DNA from: an uncultured Alistipes sp.
GTDB lineage: Bacteria; Bacteroidota; Bacteroidia; Bacteroidales; Rikenellaceae
Reading direction: 5' to 3'
Length of the DNA: 64,000 nucleotides
Assembly: GCA_904502285.1 (NCBI GenBank)
Contig: CAJGEC010000006.1
Location: 26,139 to 90,138, forward strand
The stretch's first letter is position 1, and each line of letters starts with the position of its first letter. A program made the translations under genes and the position numbers. Below are positions 41,961 through 50,879 of the stretch, one piece after another. Below the pieces are notes generated by a model, which searched no databases, was not told the origin of the DNA, and worked only from the letters and a program-made list of their open reading frames with translations.

Positions 41961-41978
41961 TTAACTTTGCAAAGTTAA
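41961..41978. promoter_or_regulatory. Palindromic divergent promoter core
   Basis: TTAACTTTGCAAAGTTAA is a perfect 18-bp palindrome. It contains a -7 box TAACTTTG on each strand (41962-41969 plus, 41970-41977 minus), head to head. On the plus strand a TTG (41939-41941) sits 20 nt upstream of the box. Divergent transcripts: rsmE plus the hydrogenase-like operon (minus), and the M3 peptidase (plus, start 41995). Confidence 0.65.
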
Positions 41979-41994
41979 TTAAAAAAAATTATAG

Positions 41995-44241
41995 ATGAAA
42001 CGCCTTTTAACATTATCATCACTATTGTTTGCTATGACTATGAATCTATCGTGTAGTAGCGACGCTGTTGTCGAGACAGGTAACCCACTTCTTGATGAGT
42101 GGACAACCGAATTTGGTATACCTCCGTTCGACAAAATAGAGACTAAGCACTTCGAGCCAGCCTTTGAGCAGGCTATGAAGATGCACAACCAGGAGATTGA
42201 GGCCATTGTTGCCAACGAGTCGGAGCCTACCTTCGAGAATACCATCGTAGCGATGGATAACGCTGGTATCAAACTCTGGGAGTTGAATCTTATCTTCGGT
42301 ATGCTCTCATCATCGGACCTCGATGAGGAGATGCAGGAGATTCAGAATCGTATGATGCCAGCCATCGAGAAGCACTACAACTCAATTATGCTCAACGAGG
42401 CACTCTTCGAGCGAGTTAAGGCTGTATATCAGAATCGTAAGTCGTTGAATCTCGATGACGTGCAGTTGCGCCTTGTGGAGAAGAACTACAACGACTTCGT
42501 GCGTTCGGGTGCTTTGCTTGAGGGTCAGGCTAAGGAGCGCCTTATGCAGATTAATGCTGAGTTGGCCGAGTTGTCTATCCGCTTTGGTAACAACCTCTTA
42601 ACCGAGAATGGTAGCTTCTCACTCTTGCTCGATGCTTCACAGGTTGCCGACCTCCCAGAGGGTGTTCGCAATCAGGCTGCTGAGGCGGCTAAGGCTATGG
42701 GCAAGGAGGGTTATGTCTTCACTCTCGACAAGCCAAGTATGTTGCCATTCTTGACCTACTCAAAGAATCGTGATCTCCGTCGTGAGTTGTACAACGGCTA
42801 TATTATGCGATGCAACAACGACAACGAGTTCGACAATAAGCAGTTGGCTGAGGATATGGCACGTTTGCGTGTTGAGAAGGCTAACTTGCTCGGCTTCAAG
42901 TCATACTCACACTACGTTACCGACGACCAGATGGCAGGTAATCCTGAGGCTGTTTACAAACTCCTCAACGAGATCTTCGAGCCAGCCTTGGAGTCTGCTA
43001 AGGGTGAGTTGGAGGAGATGAAGGCTCTCTTCGAGAAGGATTACCCAGGTGAGGCTTTCGAGAAGTCGGATTGGTGGTACTACGCTGAGCAGGTGCGCCA
43101 GAAGAAGTATCAGCTCGACGAGGATGAGATTCGCAAGTACCTCTCGTTGGATAACGTGCGCGACGGTATGTTCTACCTCGCTAACCGCCTCTATGGCATC
43201 ACCTTCCGCCCTATCGTAGCACCTCGCTACCATAAGGAGTGTACTATATATCAGGTGCTCGACGAGGATCAGTCGCATCTCGGCGTTCTCTACCTCGACC
43301 CATACCCACGTAAGTCGAAGAGCGGTGGTGCTTGGTGCGGTAACTTCACTGAGCAGCGCTATGTGAATGGTGAGCGCAAGGCACCAGTCGTAGGCATCGT
43401 TTGCAACTTCACACCTCCAGTAGGTGACACCCCATCGTTGCTCTCGTTCGACGAGGCTGAGACTATGTTCCACGAGTTTGGTCACGCCCTCCACTTCTTG
43501 TTTGCAGATGTTCGTTACCGTGGCTTGACCGATGTTGAGGGTGACTTTGTGGAGTTGCCATCACAGATTATGGAGAACTGGGCCTTCGAGCCAGAGATTA
43601 TGAAGGAGTACGCTGTACACTACCGCACAGGTGATGTTATTCCTGACCGCTTGATTGCTAAGATGCAGAATGCGTCGCTCTTCAATCAGGGCTTCACAAC
43701 CACCGAGTTGGCTGCAGCAGCACTTATCGATATGGATATCCACACTTTGGAGACATACACCGACTTGGATATCAACGACTTCGAGAAGTATAACCTCGCT
43801 ACACGCCGTGGTCTTATCCCAGAGATCGAGCCTCGCTATCGCTATACCTACTTCGCTCACATCTTCAACGGTGGCTACTCTTCGGGCTACTACTTCTACC
43901 TCTGGGCAGAGGTCCTCGACAAGGATGCCTTCGCAGCATTTAAGGAGTCGAGCGATATTTGCGACAAGGAGCTTGCTCGTAGTTTCCGCTACGACCTCTT
44001 GGCGCAGGGTGGTCAGCGTGCTGGTATGGATATGTATCGCACTTTCCGTGGCGCAAATCCCGACAAGACCGCTATGCTCAAGGCTCGTGGCTTGTGGAAG
44101 GAACCAGTAGAGGAGGTTGTAGAGACCGAGGTCGTGGAGACTGCTCCAGAGGCTTTGGGTACATCTATCAAGGCCGATCCAGGTAAGCGTCCAATGATTC
44201 CTGTGAAGGAGACTAAGAAGCCTACGTTGGTTAATAAGTAG
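41995..44241 (+). CDS. M3 family metallopeptidase (Dcp-like) lipoprotein
   Basis: The 748-residue zinc peptidase is of the oligopeptidase/dipeptidyl-carboxypeptidase group. The N-terminus ends in the lipobox LSCSS, so it is lipid-anchored on the periplasmic side or outer membrane. The zinc motif HEFGH lies near residue 490 (MFHEFGHALHF), with the third ligand in FVELPSQIMENW. NPLLDEWTTEFGIPPFDKI is typical of the N-terminus of Dcp. A basic, Pro/Val-rich C-terminal extension of about 45 residues (EEVVETEVVETAPEAL) is absent from the neighbouring paralogue. It degrades short peptides, probably for amino-acid supply. Confidence 0.92.
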   Translation: MKRLLTLSSLLFAMTMNLSCSSDAVVETGNPLLDEWTTEFGIPPFDKIETKHFEPAFEQAMKMHNQEIEAIVANESEPTFENTIVAMDNAGIKLWELNLIFGMLSSSDLDEEMQEIQNRMMPAIEKHYNSIMLNEALFERVKAVYQNRKSLNLDDVQLRLVEKNYNDFVRSGALLEGQAKERLMQINAELAELSIRFGNNLLTENGSFSLLLDASQVADLPEGVRNQAAEAAKAMGKEGYVFTLDKPSMLPFLTYSKNRDLRRELYNGYIMRCNNDNEFDNKQLAEDMARLRVEKANLLGFKSYSHYVTDDQMAGNPEAVYKLLNEIFEPALESAKGELEEMKALFEKDYPGEAFEKSDWWYYAEQVRQKKYQLDEDEIRKYLSLDNVRDGMFYLANRLYGITFRPIVAPRYHKECTIYQVLDEDQSHLGVLYLDPYPRKSKSGGAWCGNFTEQRYVNGERKAPVVGIVCNFTPPVGDTPSLLSFDEAETMFHEFGHALHFLFADVRYRGLTDVEGDFVELPSQIMENWAFEPEIMKEYAVHYRTGDVIPDRLIAKMQNASLFNQGFTTTELAAAALIDMDIHTLETYTDLDINDFEKYNLATRRGLIPEIEPRYRYTYFAHIFNGGYSSGYYFYLWAEVLDKDAFAAFKESSDICDKELARSFRYDLLAQGGQRAGMDMYRTFRGANPDKTAMLKARGLWKEPVEEVVETEVVETAPEALGTSIKADPGKRPMIPVKETKKPTLVNK

Positions 44242-44256
44242 GAGTACGAAATATGG

Positions 44257-44298
44257 TGTTGTAGGGCTGTCGCAAGGTGGCTCTACAACATTGTCGTT
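44257..44298 (+). terminator. Probable terminator between the two M3 peptidase genes
   Basis: TGTTGTAGGGCT (44257-44268) pairs with GGCTCTACAACA (44279-44290) over 12 positions with two G-T wobbles, then TTGTCGTT. Confidence 0.55.
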
Positions 44299-44338
44299 TC
44301 AACCCAAGAAAGAGATGAAACCTTATAAATAATAACGT

Positions 44339-46435
44339 ATGAAAAAACTATTTTTTGCTATGTCAGCATTGACTATGGGTCTTGCAAGCTGCGCACAGTC
44401 AGACCTTGCAAACAACCCTCTTTTGGCGGAGTGGGATACCCCATACCAGACTCCACCATTCTCACAGATTAAGGTAGAGCACTACGAGCCAGCTATCGAC
44501 TACGCTATCGAGAAGAATCGCGAGGAGATCGACGCTATCATCAACAACCCTGAGGCTCCTACCTTCGAGAATACTATCGTTGCTATGGAGCAGGCAGGTG
44601 CTTTGCTCGACCGTGTAACTGGCGTATTCTTCGTGTTGAACAACTGTATCACCTCTGATGCTATGCAGCAGGTGGCTTTGAATGTCACTCCTAAGCTCAC
44701 AAAGTTCTCTAACGACGTATCTCTCAACCCAGAGCTCTTTGCTCGTGTGAAGGCTGTTTATGAGCAGCGCGAGAGCCTCGACCTCGACGTTGAGGATCGT
44801 CAGTTGTTGGAGGAGACCTACAAGGGCTTTGCGCGCTCTGGTGCTTTGCTTGAGGGCGAGGATAAGGAGTTGTACAGCAACTACACTACAGAGTTGTCAA
44901 ACCTCACTCTTACCTTCGGTCAGAACGCTTTGGCTGCAACCAATGCCTTCACCCTTAACATCACCGACCCTGCAAAGGTCGAGGAGTTGCCAGACTTCGT
45001 GAAGGATGGTCTTGCTGCAGATGCTAAGGCACGTGGCGAGGAGGGTTGGACAGTTACCCTTCAGGCTCCAAGCTATGGCCCATTTATGACCTACTCTACT
45101 CAGCGCGACATTAAGGAGGAGTTGTACAAGCAGTACAACGCACGTGCTTTGGGTGGCGATAACGACAATATGGAGAATATCCGCAAGATTACCGACTTGC
45201 GCCTCAAGATCGCTAACTTGTTGGGCTACGAGTGCTATGCAGACTACGTTTTGGAGGATCGTATGGCTGAGAGCCGTGCTACAGTAAATGGCTTCCTCAA
45301 CGAGTTGTGCGACGCTACTTTGGACTATGCTAAGCGCGATGTAGCTACCGTTGCTGAGTATGCACACTCTCTCGGTTTCGAGGGCGAGCTTATGCCTTGG
45401 GACTGGGCTTACTATAGCGAGAAGTATAAGGAGGCTAAGTACTCTATCAACGACGAGCAGATTAAGCCTTACTTGCAGCTTGAGAGCGTTAAGGATGCAG
45501 TCTTTATGCTTGCTAACCGTCTCTATGGCCTTACCTTCACTCCAGCACCTGAGATCGAGGTTTACCACCCAGAGGCTACTGCTTACGAGGTGAACGACGC
45601 TGAGGGCAATATGCTTGCTATCCTCTACCTCGACTTCTTCCCACGCGAGTCTAAGCGCGCTGGTGCGTGGATGGTTGAGTTCCGCGGTACAAATGTCACT
45701 AACGGTGTTGAGCAGCGTCCTTTGGTACAGCTCGTGATGAACTTCACTAAGCCTACTGAGAATGCTCCATCATTGCTCACCTTCGACGAGTTCACTACCT
45801 TCCTCCACGAGTTCGGCCACGGCTTGCACGGTATCCTTGCTAAGGGTAAGTATGAGTCTATCAACGGCACATCTGTAAAGCGCGACTTCGTGGAGTTGCC
45901 ATCACAGATTATGGAGAACTGGGCTACAGAGAAGGAGTACCTCGACCTTTGGGCTAAGCACTACCAGACTGGTGAGGCTATGCCTGCTGAGTTGGTTGAG
46001 AAGCTCGTAGCAGCAAAGAACTACCTCGTTGCTTACTTCAACGTACGTCAGCTCTCATTCGGTATGCTCGATATGGCTTGGCACTCATTGACTACCCCAT
46101 ACGAGGGCGACATCCTTGAGTTCGAGCGTGCAGCATTGGCTCCAACACAGATTATGCCTGTAGTAGAGAATACCGCTATGGGTCCTGCCTTTACCCACAT
46201 CTTCAGCGGTGGTTACGCTACTGGCTACTACGGCTACAAGTGGGCAGAGGTTCTTGCAGCAGATGCCTACTCTTACTTCCAGGAGAAGGGTATCTTCTCT
46301 AAGGAGGTTGCCAACAAGTTCCGCTATGAGGTGCTTGAGCGCGGTGGTCACGAGCACCCTATGAAGCTCTACGAGAACTTCCGTGGTCACAAGCCACAGA
46401 CTAAGGCTCTTATCGATCAGATGAACCTTGAGTAG
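44339..46435 (+). CDS. M3 family metallopeptidase (Dcp-like) lipoprotein, second copy
   Basis: The 698-residue paralogue of the preceding gene is lipid-anchored (LASC lipobox in MGLASCAQS). The zinc motif is FLHEFGHGLHG near residue 489, and the third ligand lies in FVELPSQIMENW. NPLLAEWDTPYQTPPFSQI and the C-terminal GGYATGYYGYKWAEVL and GGHEHPMKLYENFRGHKP agree with Dcp. The two genes are about equally far from typical Dcp and share the same order of motifs, so a tandem duplication followed by divergence is likely. Substrate preferences may differ. Confidence 0.92.
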   Translation: MKKLFFAMSALTMGLASCAQSDLANNPLLAEWDTPYQTPPFSQIKVEHYEPAIDYAIEKNREEIDAIINNPEAPTFENTIVAMEQAGALLDRVTGVFFVLNNCITSDAMQQVALNVTPKLTKFSNDVSLNPELFARVKAVYEQRESLDLDVEDRQLLEETYKGFARSGALLEGEDKELYSNYTTELSNLTLTFGQNALAATNAFTLNITDPAKVEELPDFVKDGLAADAKARGEEGWTVTLQAPSYGPFMTYSTQRDIKEELYKQYNARALGGDNDNMENIRKITDLRLKIANLLGYECYADYVLEDRMAESRATVNGFLNELCDATLDYAKRDVATVAEYAHSLGFEGELMPWDWAYYSEKYKEAKYSINDEQIKPYLQLESVKDAVFMLANRLYGLTFTPAPEIEVYHPEATAYEVNDAEGNMLAILYLDFFPRESKRAGAWMVEFRGTNVTNGVEQRPLVQLVMNFTKPTENAPSLLTFDEFTTFLHEFGHGLHGILAKGKYESINGTSVKRDFVELPSQIMENWATEKEYLDLWAKHYQTGEAMPAELVEKLVAAKNYLVAYFNVRQLSFGMLDMAWHSLTTPYEGDILEFERAALAPTQIMPVVENTAMGPAFTHIFSGGYATGYYGYKWAEVLAADAYSYFQEKGIFSKEVANKFRYEVLERGGHEHPMKLYENFRGHKPQTKALIDQMNLE

Positions 46436-46715
46436 TTCTTTGTTGTTATAGCAGTGCCTAACGAAGCCGTCTAACAAGGCTACTTTGTTGTTATAACAGC
46501 GCATCTACTTCCGCTAACGAATTATCTCAGCAATGGGCAGTACGCCCAAGTACAGCCCATCGCCTCGAAATTCGCCGAGCGAAAGTATCTGCACTATTCT
46601 AACAACAAAGTGGGGGTGGCTGGTGTGTGTAAACTCCGCTTTTTCGAACTTCGTGCGCCTAAAATTAGCGCTTGTTATACGACTTCTAAACATAGCGAGG
46701 GAATAGACACCTCGC
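46436..46715. repeat. Repeat-containing intergenic stretch
   Basis: No convincing gene lies in these 280 bp. A 20-nt direct repeat occurs at 46438-46457 and 46483-46502 (CTTTGTTGTTATARCAGYGC, two differences, 45-nt period). An inverted copy of its core, TAACAACAAAG, lies at 46600-46610. CTAACRA occurs four times (46458, 46471, 46514, 46599). A 70-codon frame on the minus strand (46514-46726) has no recognisable domain and no start signal. The role is unknown. Confidence 0.55.
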
Positions 46716-46757
46716 AAAACAAACACCCCAGGATTCTGTCCTGGGGTGATTTGTTTT
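46716..46757. terminator. Bidirectional terminator between the peptidase gene and lptD
   Basis: CACCCCAGGA (46724-46733) pairs perfectly with TCCTGGGGTG (46739-46748). The stem is extended by AAAACAAA (46716-46723) with TTTGTTTT (46750-46757), with one bulged A. T-runs on both strands suit both convergent transcripts. Confidence 0.9.
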
Positions 46758-46762
46758 CTTAT

Positions 46763-46902
46763 GGAGTTTAAGGAGTTTAAGGAGTTTAAGGAAATTGGGA
46801 AATATAAGGAAATTGGGGAGGCTTGTGCAACCTATAAAGTATTACGCTAAACCGTAACTCTAACCTCCCTAACCTCCTTAATCGCCCTACACTCCCTAAC
46901 CT
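46763..46902. repeat. Intergenic repeat element with 9-nt units (copy 2)
   Basis: GGAGTTTAA is repeated three times in tandem (46763-46789), then GGAAATTGGG-type units. The far end (about 46861-46902) carries the complementary type (AACCTCCCTAACCTCCTTAAT...ACTCCC). The middle GGGGAGGCTTGTGCA resembles GGGAGTAGCTTGCAC of the element at 10491-10611. It lies directly after the lptD stop and before the terminator, so it is transcribed at the 3' end of lptD mRNA. Confidence 0.7.
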
Positions 46903-46906
46903 GGAC

Positions 46907-49561
46907 TTAGTACATATAGTCGTACTGAGAGTAGCTCTTGTCGTACTTCAGGTCGGCCAAGGATGCTGCCTTTACACCGATGTTGAAGGCCCAACTCTTG
47001 TGGTTGCCGAATGGGATCCAGGTGAAGGACATCTGCCAGCAGTGGAGGTCGCGGGTGAATGAGAGCGAGGTCATAGACATCTTGCGTGAGGTGAAGTCGT
47101 AACCTGAGGTCGCCGTAATCATCATCTTTGAGGTTAGGCGCACACTGGCGTTGAAGTTCACCGTCTGCTGGATATTCTTCTTGTAACCCGTCGTACCATT
47201 ATTTATATACTGGGCATTATAGCTGATGCTATAGTTGAATCCGAAGTTCCACGGTATGGAGAAGTCATAGTATTGGCCCGCCATCCATTGTCGTCGCATC
47301 GCAGGGTTGAGCTGACCATAGGGGTCGGACCACGAGTTGAAGTACTCGGCAGGGAATGAGGTGATATCGTTTCCTGCCACCTGCGACCTATCCTCGCGCG
47401 ACTTGAAGGTGTAGCCAAAGCTCCAACTTGTGCTCTGCACACGGCCCGGAAGACCACGTTTCCACATCAACTTATTGTAGCGCACACCCTGTGGCGACAC
47501 CTCGTAGGGGTCGAGCGTGAGCGACAGGTTAAGGGCTATATTTTGGTAGATGGTGGTACGCAACTGGATGGGCAAGTTCGACAGACGCATAGAGTCCGCC
47601 AAGAAGTTATACGAACCGTTGATAGATATCTGGTCGATAATCTTTATCTTCTTCACCGTATCCTTGGTACGCACCTTAGCCTCCAACGACTGCGAAAGGC
47701 CGAAGGTGAGGGATAGCTGCTGGCCACTTCCAGGAACGCCATAGGCGTTGTCGGTAAATGGTGAGTAGACCTTGAACCTACCCGTAGTATCGGTCTGCAC
47801 GCTCTCGTAGAAGCCATACATCTGGCGGCTGAAGTCGGGGGCGTAGCTGAAGCCTACGTTAGGGGTGAGGGTATGGCGCACGGCCTGTAGTTTACGTGTC
47901 TTCTTCTTAGCTACGTAGGTACCATAGATAGTGGTATTTGCCGATACCGAGGCGTTGTAGTTGTAGAGTCGCCAGAAACCATACTCTGGGTCGAGGGTCT
48001 CCACCTTCTTGGTCTCGTTGTTCCACTGCTGACTCACCTTCTTGAAGTACCAGCGCTCGGTATAGTTGAACGATGGGCTTATGTTGATGTAGTTGAAGAG
48101 CGAGAGCGACGTAGAGATAGGTATGGTGTGCTGAATACCATTCTTCATCTTGCTGAGGGTCTCCTTGGTGAAGATAGCATCCTCGGTGGTGCTCACCGAG
48201 TTGGTCATCTTCATCGAGTAACTCATCTTAATCTTCTCGTACCAGCGGGTCTTGCCAATGGCCTCCTTGCGCTTGAGAGGATAGAAGCTCGCTACGTTGA
48301 AGGCGATGGTTGGCATCGTCACCGAGATAGTCTTATTTTTTGAGTTCTGCGACACCGACATATTCAACGACAAAGAAAATGGCGTACCCTCCCAGTTCTT
48401 CGAGTATGAAATCGAGGAGTTGGTCTGTGTGGCGAGGATGTCGTTTACGGTGGTTGCCGAGTAGCGGCTATAGCCACTTGAGGCGAGATTCACCGAGGCG
48501 GAGAATGTGGAGCCAGGGTTTGCCTTGGGGTCCTGCGAGTGTGTCCACTGGATTTTGTAGTTGTTCTGCTGCACGAAGTCGGCCTCACCCTTCTCTCCTG
48601 TGCGGATAGCCGAGAATTGGAGGTTGAAGTTACCGCGGAACTTATAACGCTTCACGTACTGCGATACGGCAGAGGCCTCCCACGAGCCGAGGGTGTAGAT
48701 ACCGCCACGGATGGCGAGGTCCATATATTCGCCGAGTTTGAAGTAGTAACCCAAGTCGCGGATGAAGAAACCCTTGGCGTCCTCACCATAGGTAGGCATC
48801 AAGATACCCGACTTAGGACCTACGTTGATAGGGAAGAAGGCCTCAGGGATACCAGGGAAGTAGATTGGCACATCCTCAATCACGAGGTAGGCATATCCTG
48901 TGATAATCTTCTTTCCAGGGATTACCTTTGCCTGAGTCATTGCCAAGTAGAAGTGTGGGTGGTCGGTATGGTCGCACGTGGTGTACATACCATTACCGAT
49001 GTGGATGGTCTCGTCGGGGTGCATCTTCACACTGCTACCGATAAGCCAGCCATCTCCCTCCTGTGTTGCGATACCCTTAATCTTTGCCTTGCGCGACTCA
49101 AGGTTGTAGGTGATGGTGTCCATCGAGTATGGCGAGCCACCATCCGAGAACTCAGGGTGTGTGTTTATCACACGACCATCGATGGTGTCGGTGGGGTAGC
49201 CGTGGGCAAAGACATCCTTAGTCTGCATATTCACCCTCATATAGTCGGCCTTGAGATTCATACCCTGATAGGTCACATCTCCACTCTTGTAACTATATAT
49301 CATCTTGTTTCGGGCATCGAAGACCACGGAGTCGGCAGCCTTACCGTTGATGATGTCCGAGAACATAGGGGCACTCACCGAGCGACGGTTGCTTGAGTTG
49401 TCGGCGGTGGTATCTCTTTGGGGTGTTGTGACGGTTGCACTATCGCGGGTCTGGAATAGTCCAAAACCACCCGCTCCAGCCTCCGTCAAGCCAAAACTTA
49501 GGCAGAGGAAGGTTGCAACGAGCAACGCAGAGGTTAGATATTTTAAGAAAATATGTCTCAA
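46907..49561 (-). CDS. lptD: LPS-assembly protein LptD (Bacteroidetes type)
   Basis: It inserts lipopolysaccharide into the outer leaflet of the outer membrane together with LptE. The 884-residue protein has a signal peptide (about 1-28), an N-terminal beta-jellyroll of the OstA type (about 75-260: SVVFDARNKMIYSYKSGDVTY, LKADYMRVNMQTKDVFAHG, NLESRKAKIKG, MYTTCDHTDHPHFYL), and then a large barrel (GILMPTYGEDAKGFFIRDLGYYFKL and many aromatic-ended strands) to the C-terminus. Bacteroidetes LptD proteins are diverged and usually shorter in the barrel loops. It is divergent from the amidase gene. Confidence 0.9.
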   Translation of the reverse strand: MRHIFLKYLTSALLVATFLCLSFGLTEAGAGGFGLFQTRDSATVTTPQRDTTADNSSNRRSVSAPMFSDIINGKAADSVVFDARNKMIYSYKSGDVTYQGMNLKADYMRVNMQTKDVFAHGYPTDTIDGRVINTHPEFSDGGSPYSMDTITYNLESRKAKIKGIATQEGDGWLIGSSVKMHPDETIHIGNGMYTTCDHTDHPHFYLAMTQAKVIPGKKIITGYAYLVIEDVPIYFPGIPEAFFPINVGPKSGILMPTYGEDAKGFFIRDLGYYFKLGEYMDLAIRGGIYTLGSWEASAVSQYVKRYKFRGNFNLQFSAIRTGEKGEADFVQQNNYKIQWTHSQDPKANPGSTFSASVNLASSGYSRYSATTVNDILATQTNSSISYSKNWEGTPFSLSLNMSVSQNSKNKTISVTMPTIAFNVASFYPLKRKEAIGKTRWYEKIKMSYSMKMTNSVSTTEDAIFTKETLSKMKNGIQHTIPISTSLSLFNYINISPSFNYTERWYFKKVSQQWNNETKKVETLDPEYGFWRLYNYNASVSANTTIYGTYVAKKKTRKLQAVRHTLTPNVGFSYAPDFSRQMYGFYESVQTDTTGRFKVYSPFTDNAYGVPGSGQQLSLTFGLSQSLEAKVRTKDTVKKIKIIDQISINGSYNFLADSMRLSNLPIQLRTTIYQNIALNLSLTLDPYEVSPQGVRYNKLMWKRGLPGRVQSTSWSFGYTFKSREDRSQVAGNDITSFPAEYFNSWSDPYGQLNPAMRRQWMAGQYYDFSIPWNFGFNYSISYNAQYINNGTTGYKKNIQQTVNFNASVRLTSKMMITATSGYDFTSRKMSMTSLSFTRDLHCWQMSFTWIPFGNHKSWAFNIGVKAASLADLKYDKSYSQYDYMY

Positions 49562-49585
49562 AATTCAATAATTTTTTATAACTTT

Positions 49586-49663
49586 GCCGACACGGTCGGC
49601 AAAACGGCCCACACATAGGGTATTGTCACACTTCCGAGGGGTAAAGCCCTTCGTGGGAAGGTG
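49586..49663. other. Structured segment in the lptD/amidase divergent region
   Basis: Two hairpins are seen. One is GCCGAC-ACG-GTCGGC (49586-49600, perfect 6-bp stem). The other, at 49627-49663, has three helices: CAC/GTG and CTTCC/GGAAG with a bulged A at 49630, and GAGGGG/CCCTTC (one G-T) around TAAAG, with GTG unpaired at 53-55. -7-like boxes flank the region: TAACTTTG on plus (49579-49586) and TATCTTTG on minus (49677-49684). Either leader could carry the structure. I do not recognise a known RNA family. Confidence 0.5.
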
Positions 49664-49714
49664 GCATTACAACTTGCAAAGATAGTAATAATTTGGACAT
49701 AATCGCTTTATTTT

Positions 49715-50851
49715 ATGAGAAATCTCATAATAGTTATACTCGCTGTGCTGTTGCTCCCGTTAGGAGTAAACGCCTCGACGGTGCAAAATGTTGCGTCGTC
49801 GCAGCCAAAAAGGGTTGTAGTTATCGACCCAGGCCACGGAGGTCCACGACCCGGAAAGGTGCAGCGTGATATTGCTGAGAAGGATTATGTGTTGGATGTG
49901 TCGAAGAGGGTCAAAAAACGTCTCGAAGAGAAGATGCCCGACTTGGATGTCTATCTCACACGCAGTAGCGACTCGGCATACCATAAGGGTCAGAACGACG
50001 ACAACAAACTTCGTGCGCAGTTCAGCAATAAAAAGGGTGCAGACCTCTATGTTGCTATCCACGCCAACGCCTTGGAGAATCCATCGAGGGGTGGTTGCGA
50101 GGCGTGGGTGCTTACCCTCGACGAGAAACTAATGTCGCAGAATAGCAAGGTGGGTGAGCGTTATGCCGACGATGGCGACTTCATCGACCCCAAGGATATC
50201 GACCGTAAGTCGCAGGGCTTTATGATGGCTCTCGCGCGCCAGTTGGAGAATGAGCCCTTCAGCCGTTTCATCGCTCAGGAGTGTTGCGACAACTTGGCTA
50301 AGAGGTGTGGCCTCAAGAATTTGGGTGTCAAGGCGGGTACGGTATATACGGTGTTGTACTACAGCGAGTGTCCAGGTGTTATTGTGGAGTTGGCCTACCT
50401 TACTAATGCCGAGGACTACAACTATATGATGTCGAAGGGTGCTAAGGATGAGATGGCTACGGCAATTAGCGATGCTATCATCACCTACTTTAATACGCTC
50501 GACGGTATGCACTCCACGGAGGGCGCAGAGAGCGCGGAGCAGAGCGTAGAGAAGCAGGAGACGACTGAGACCACAGAGACCACTGCCAAGGAGGAGCAAG
50601 AAGAGTTGAGTGAGGGCTATACCATCCAGCTCATATCAAGCAGTAAGGAGGTGGATATCAACGACTCGCAGTTCAAGAGTTACAAGGGTCTTGTGCATCT
50701 GGTGATGGGTAGTGGTAGCTACAAATACAAGTATTGCTACGGAATATATACCACCGCGGCGGAGGCTAAGGCTGACTTGTCGGAGGTGCGCAAGAGTTTC
50801 AAGGATGCCTTCGTGGTGCGTTTCCGCGACGGGGCGATAGTGACAAAATAG
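49715..50851 (+). CDS. N-acetylmuramoyl-L-alanine amidase with SPOR domain
   Basis: It splits the bond between muramic acid and L-alanine in peptidoglycan, during septum splitting. The 378-residue protein has a signal peptide, an Amidase_3 domain (about 33-245) with zinc ligands His41 (DPGHGG), Glu55 and His116 (VAIHANAL) and the catalytic Glu in VIVELAYLTN, a Glu/Thr-rich linker (about 255-290) and a C-terminal SPOR domain (about 292-378, EGYTIQLISSSKEV) that binds denuded septal glycan. It starts 28 nt before mlaD, forming an envelope operon opposite lptD. Confidence 0.93.
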   Translation: MRNLIIVILAVLLLPLGVNASTVQNVASSQPKRVVVIDPGHGGPRPGKVQRDIAEKDYVLDVSKRVKKRLEEKMPDLDVYLTRSSDSAYHKGQNDDNKLRAQFSNKKGADLYVAIHANALENPSRGGCEAWVLTLDEKLMSQNSKVGERYADDGDFIDPKDIDRKSQGFMMALARQLENEPFSRFIAQECCDNLAKRCGLKNLGVKAGTVYTVLYYSECPGVIVELAYLTNAEDYNYMMSKGAKDEMATAISDAIITYFNTLDGMHSTEGAESAEQSVEKQETTETTETTAKEEQEELSEGYTIQLISSSKEVDINDSQFKSYKGLVHLVMGSGSYKYKYCYGIYTTAAEAKADLSEVRKSFKDAFVVRFRDGAIVTK

Positions 50852-50879
50852 TACGAAGTTAAAACAAAAAAATATAGTT

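Noticed and set aside
46450..46520. Integron attC-like site suggested by GCCTAAC and GTTATA motifs
   Set aside because: The GTTRRRY core is not matched and no integrase or cassette array is present.
46514..46726. 70-codon minus-strand frame in the peptidase-lptD gap
   Set aside because: No domain, no promoter or ribosome-binding site, and it overlaps the repeats and the terminator stem.
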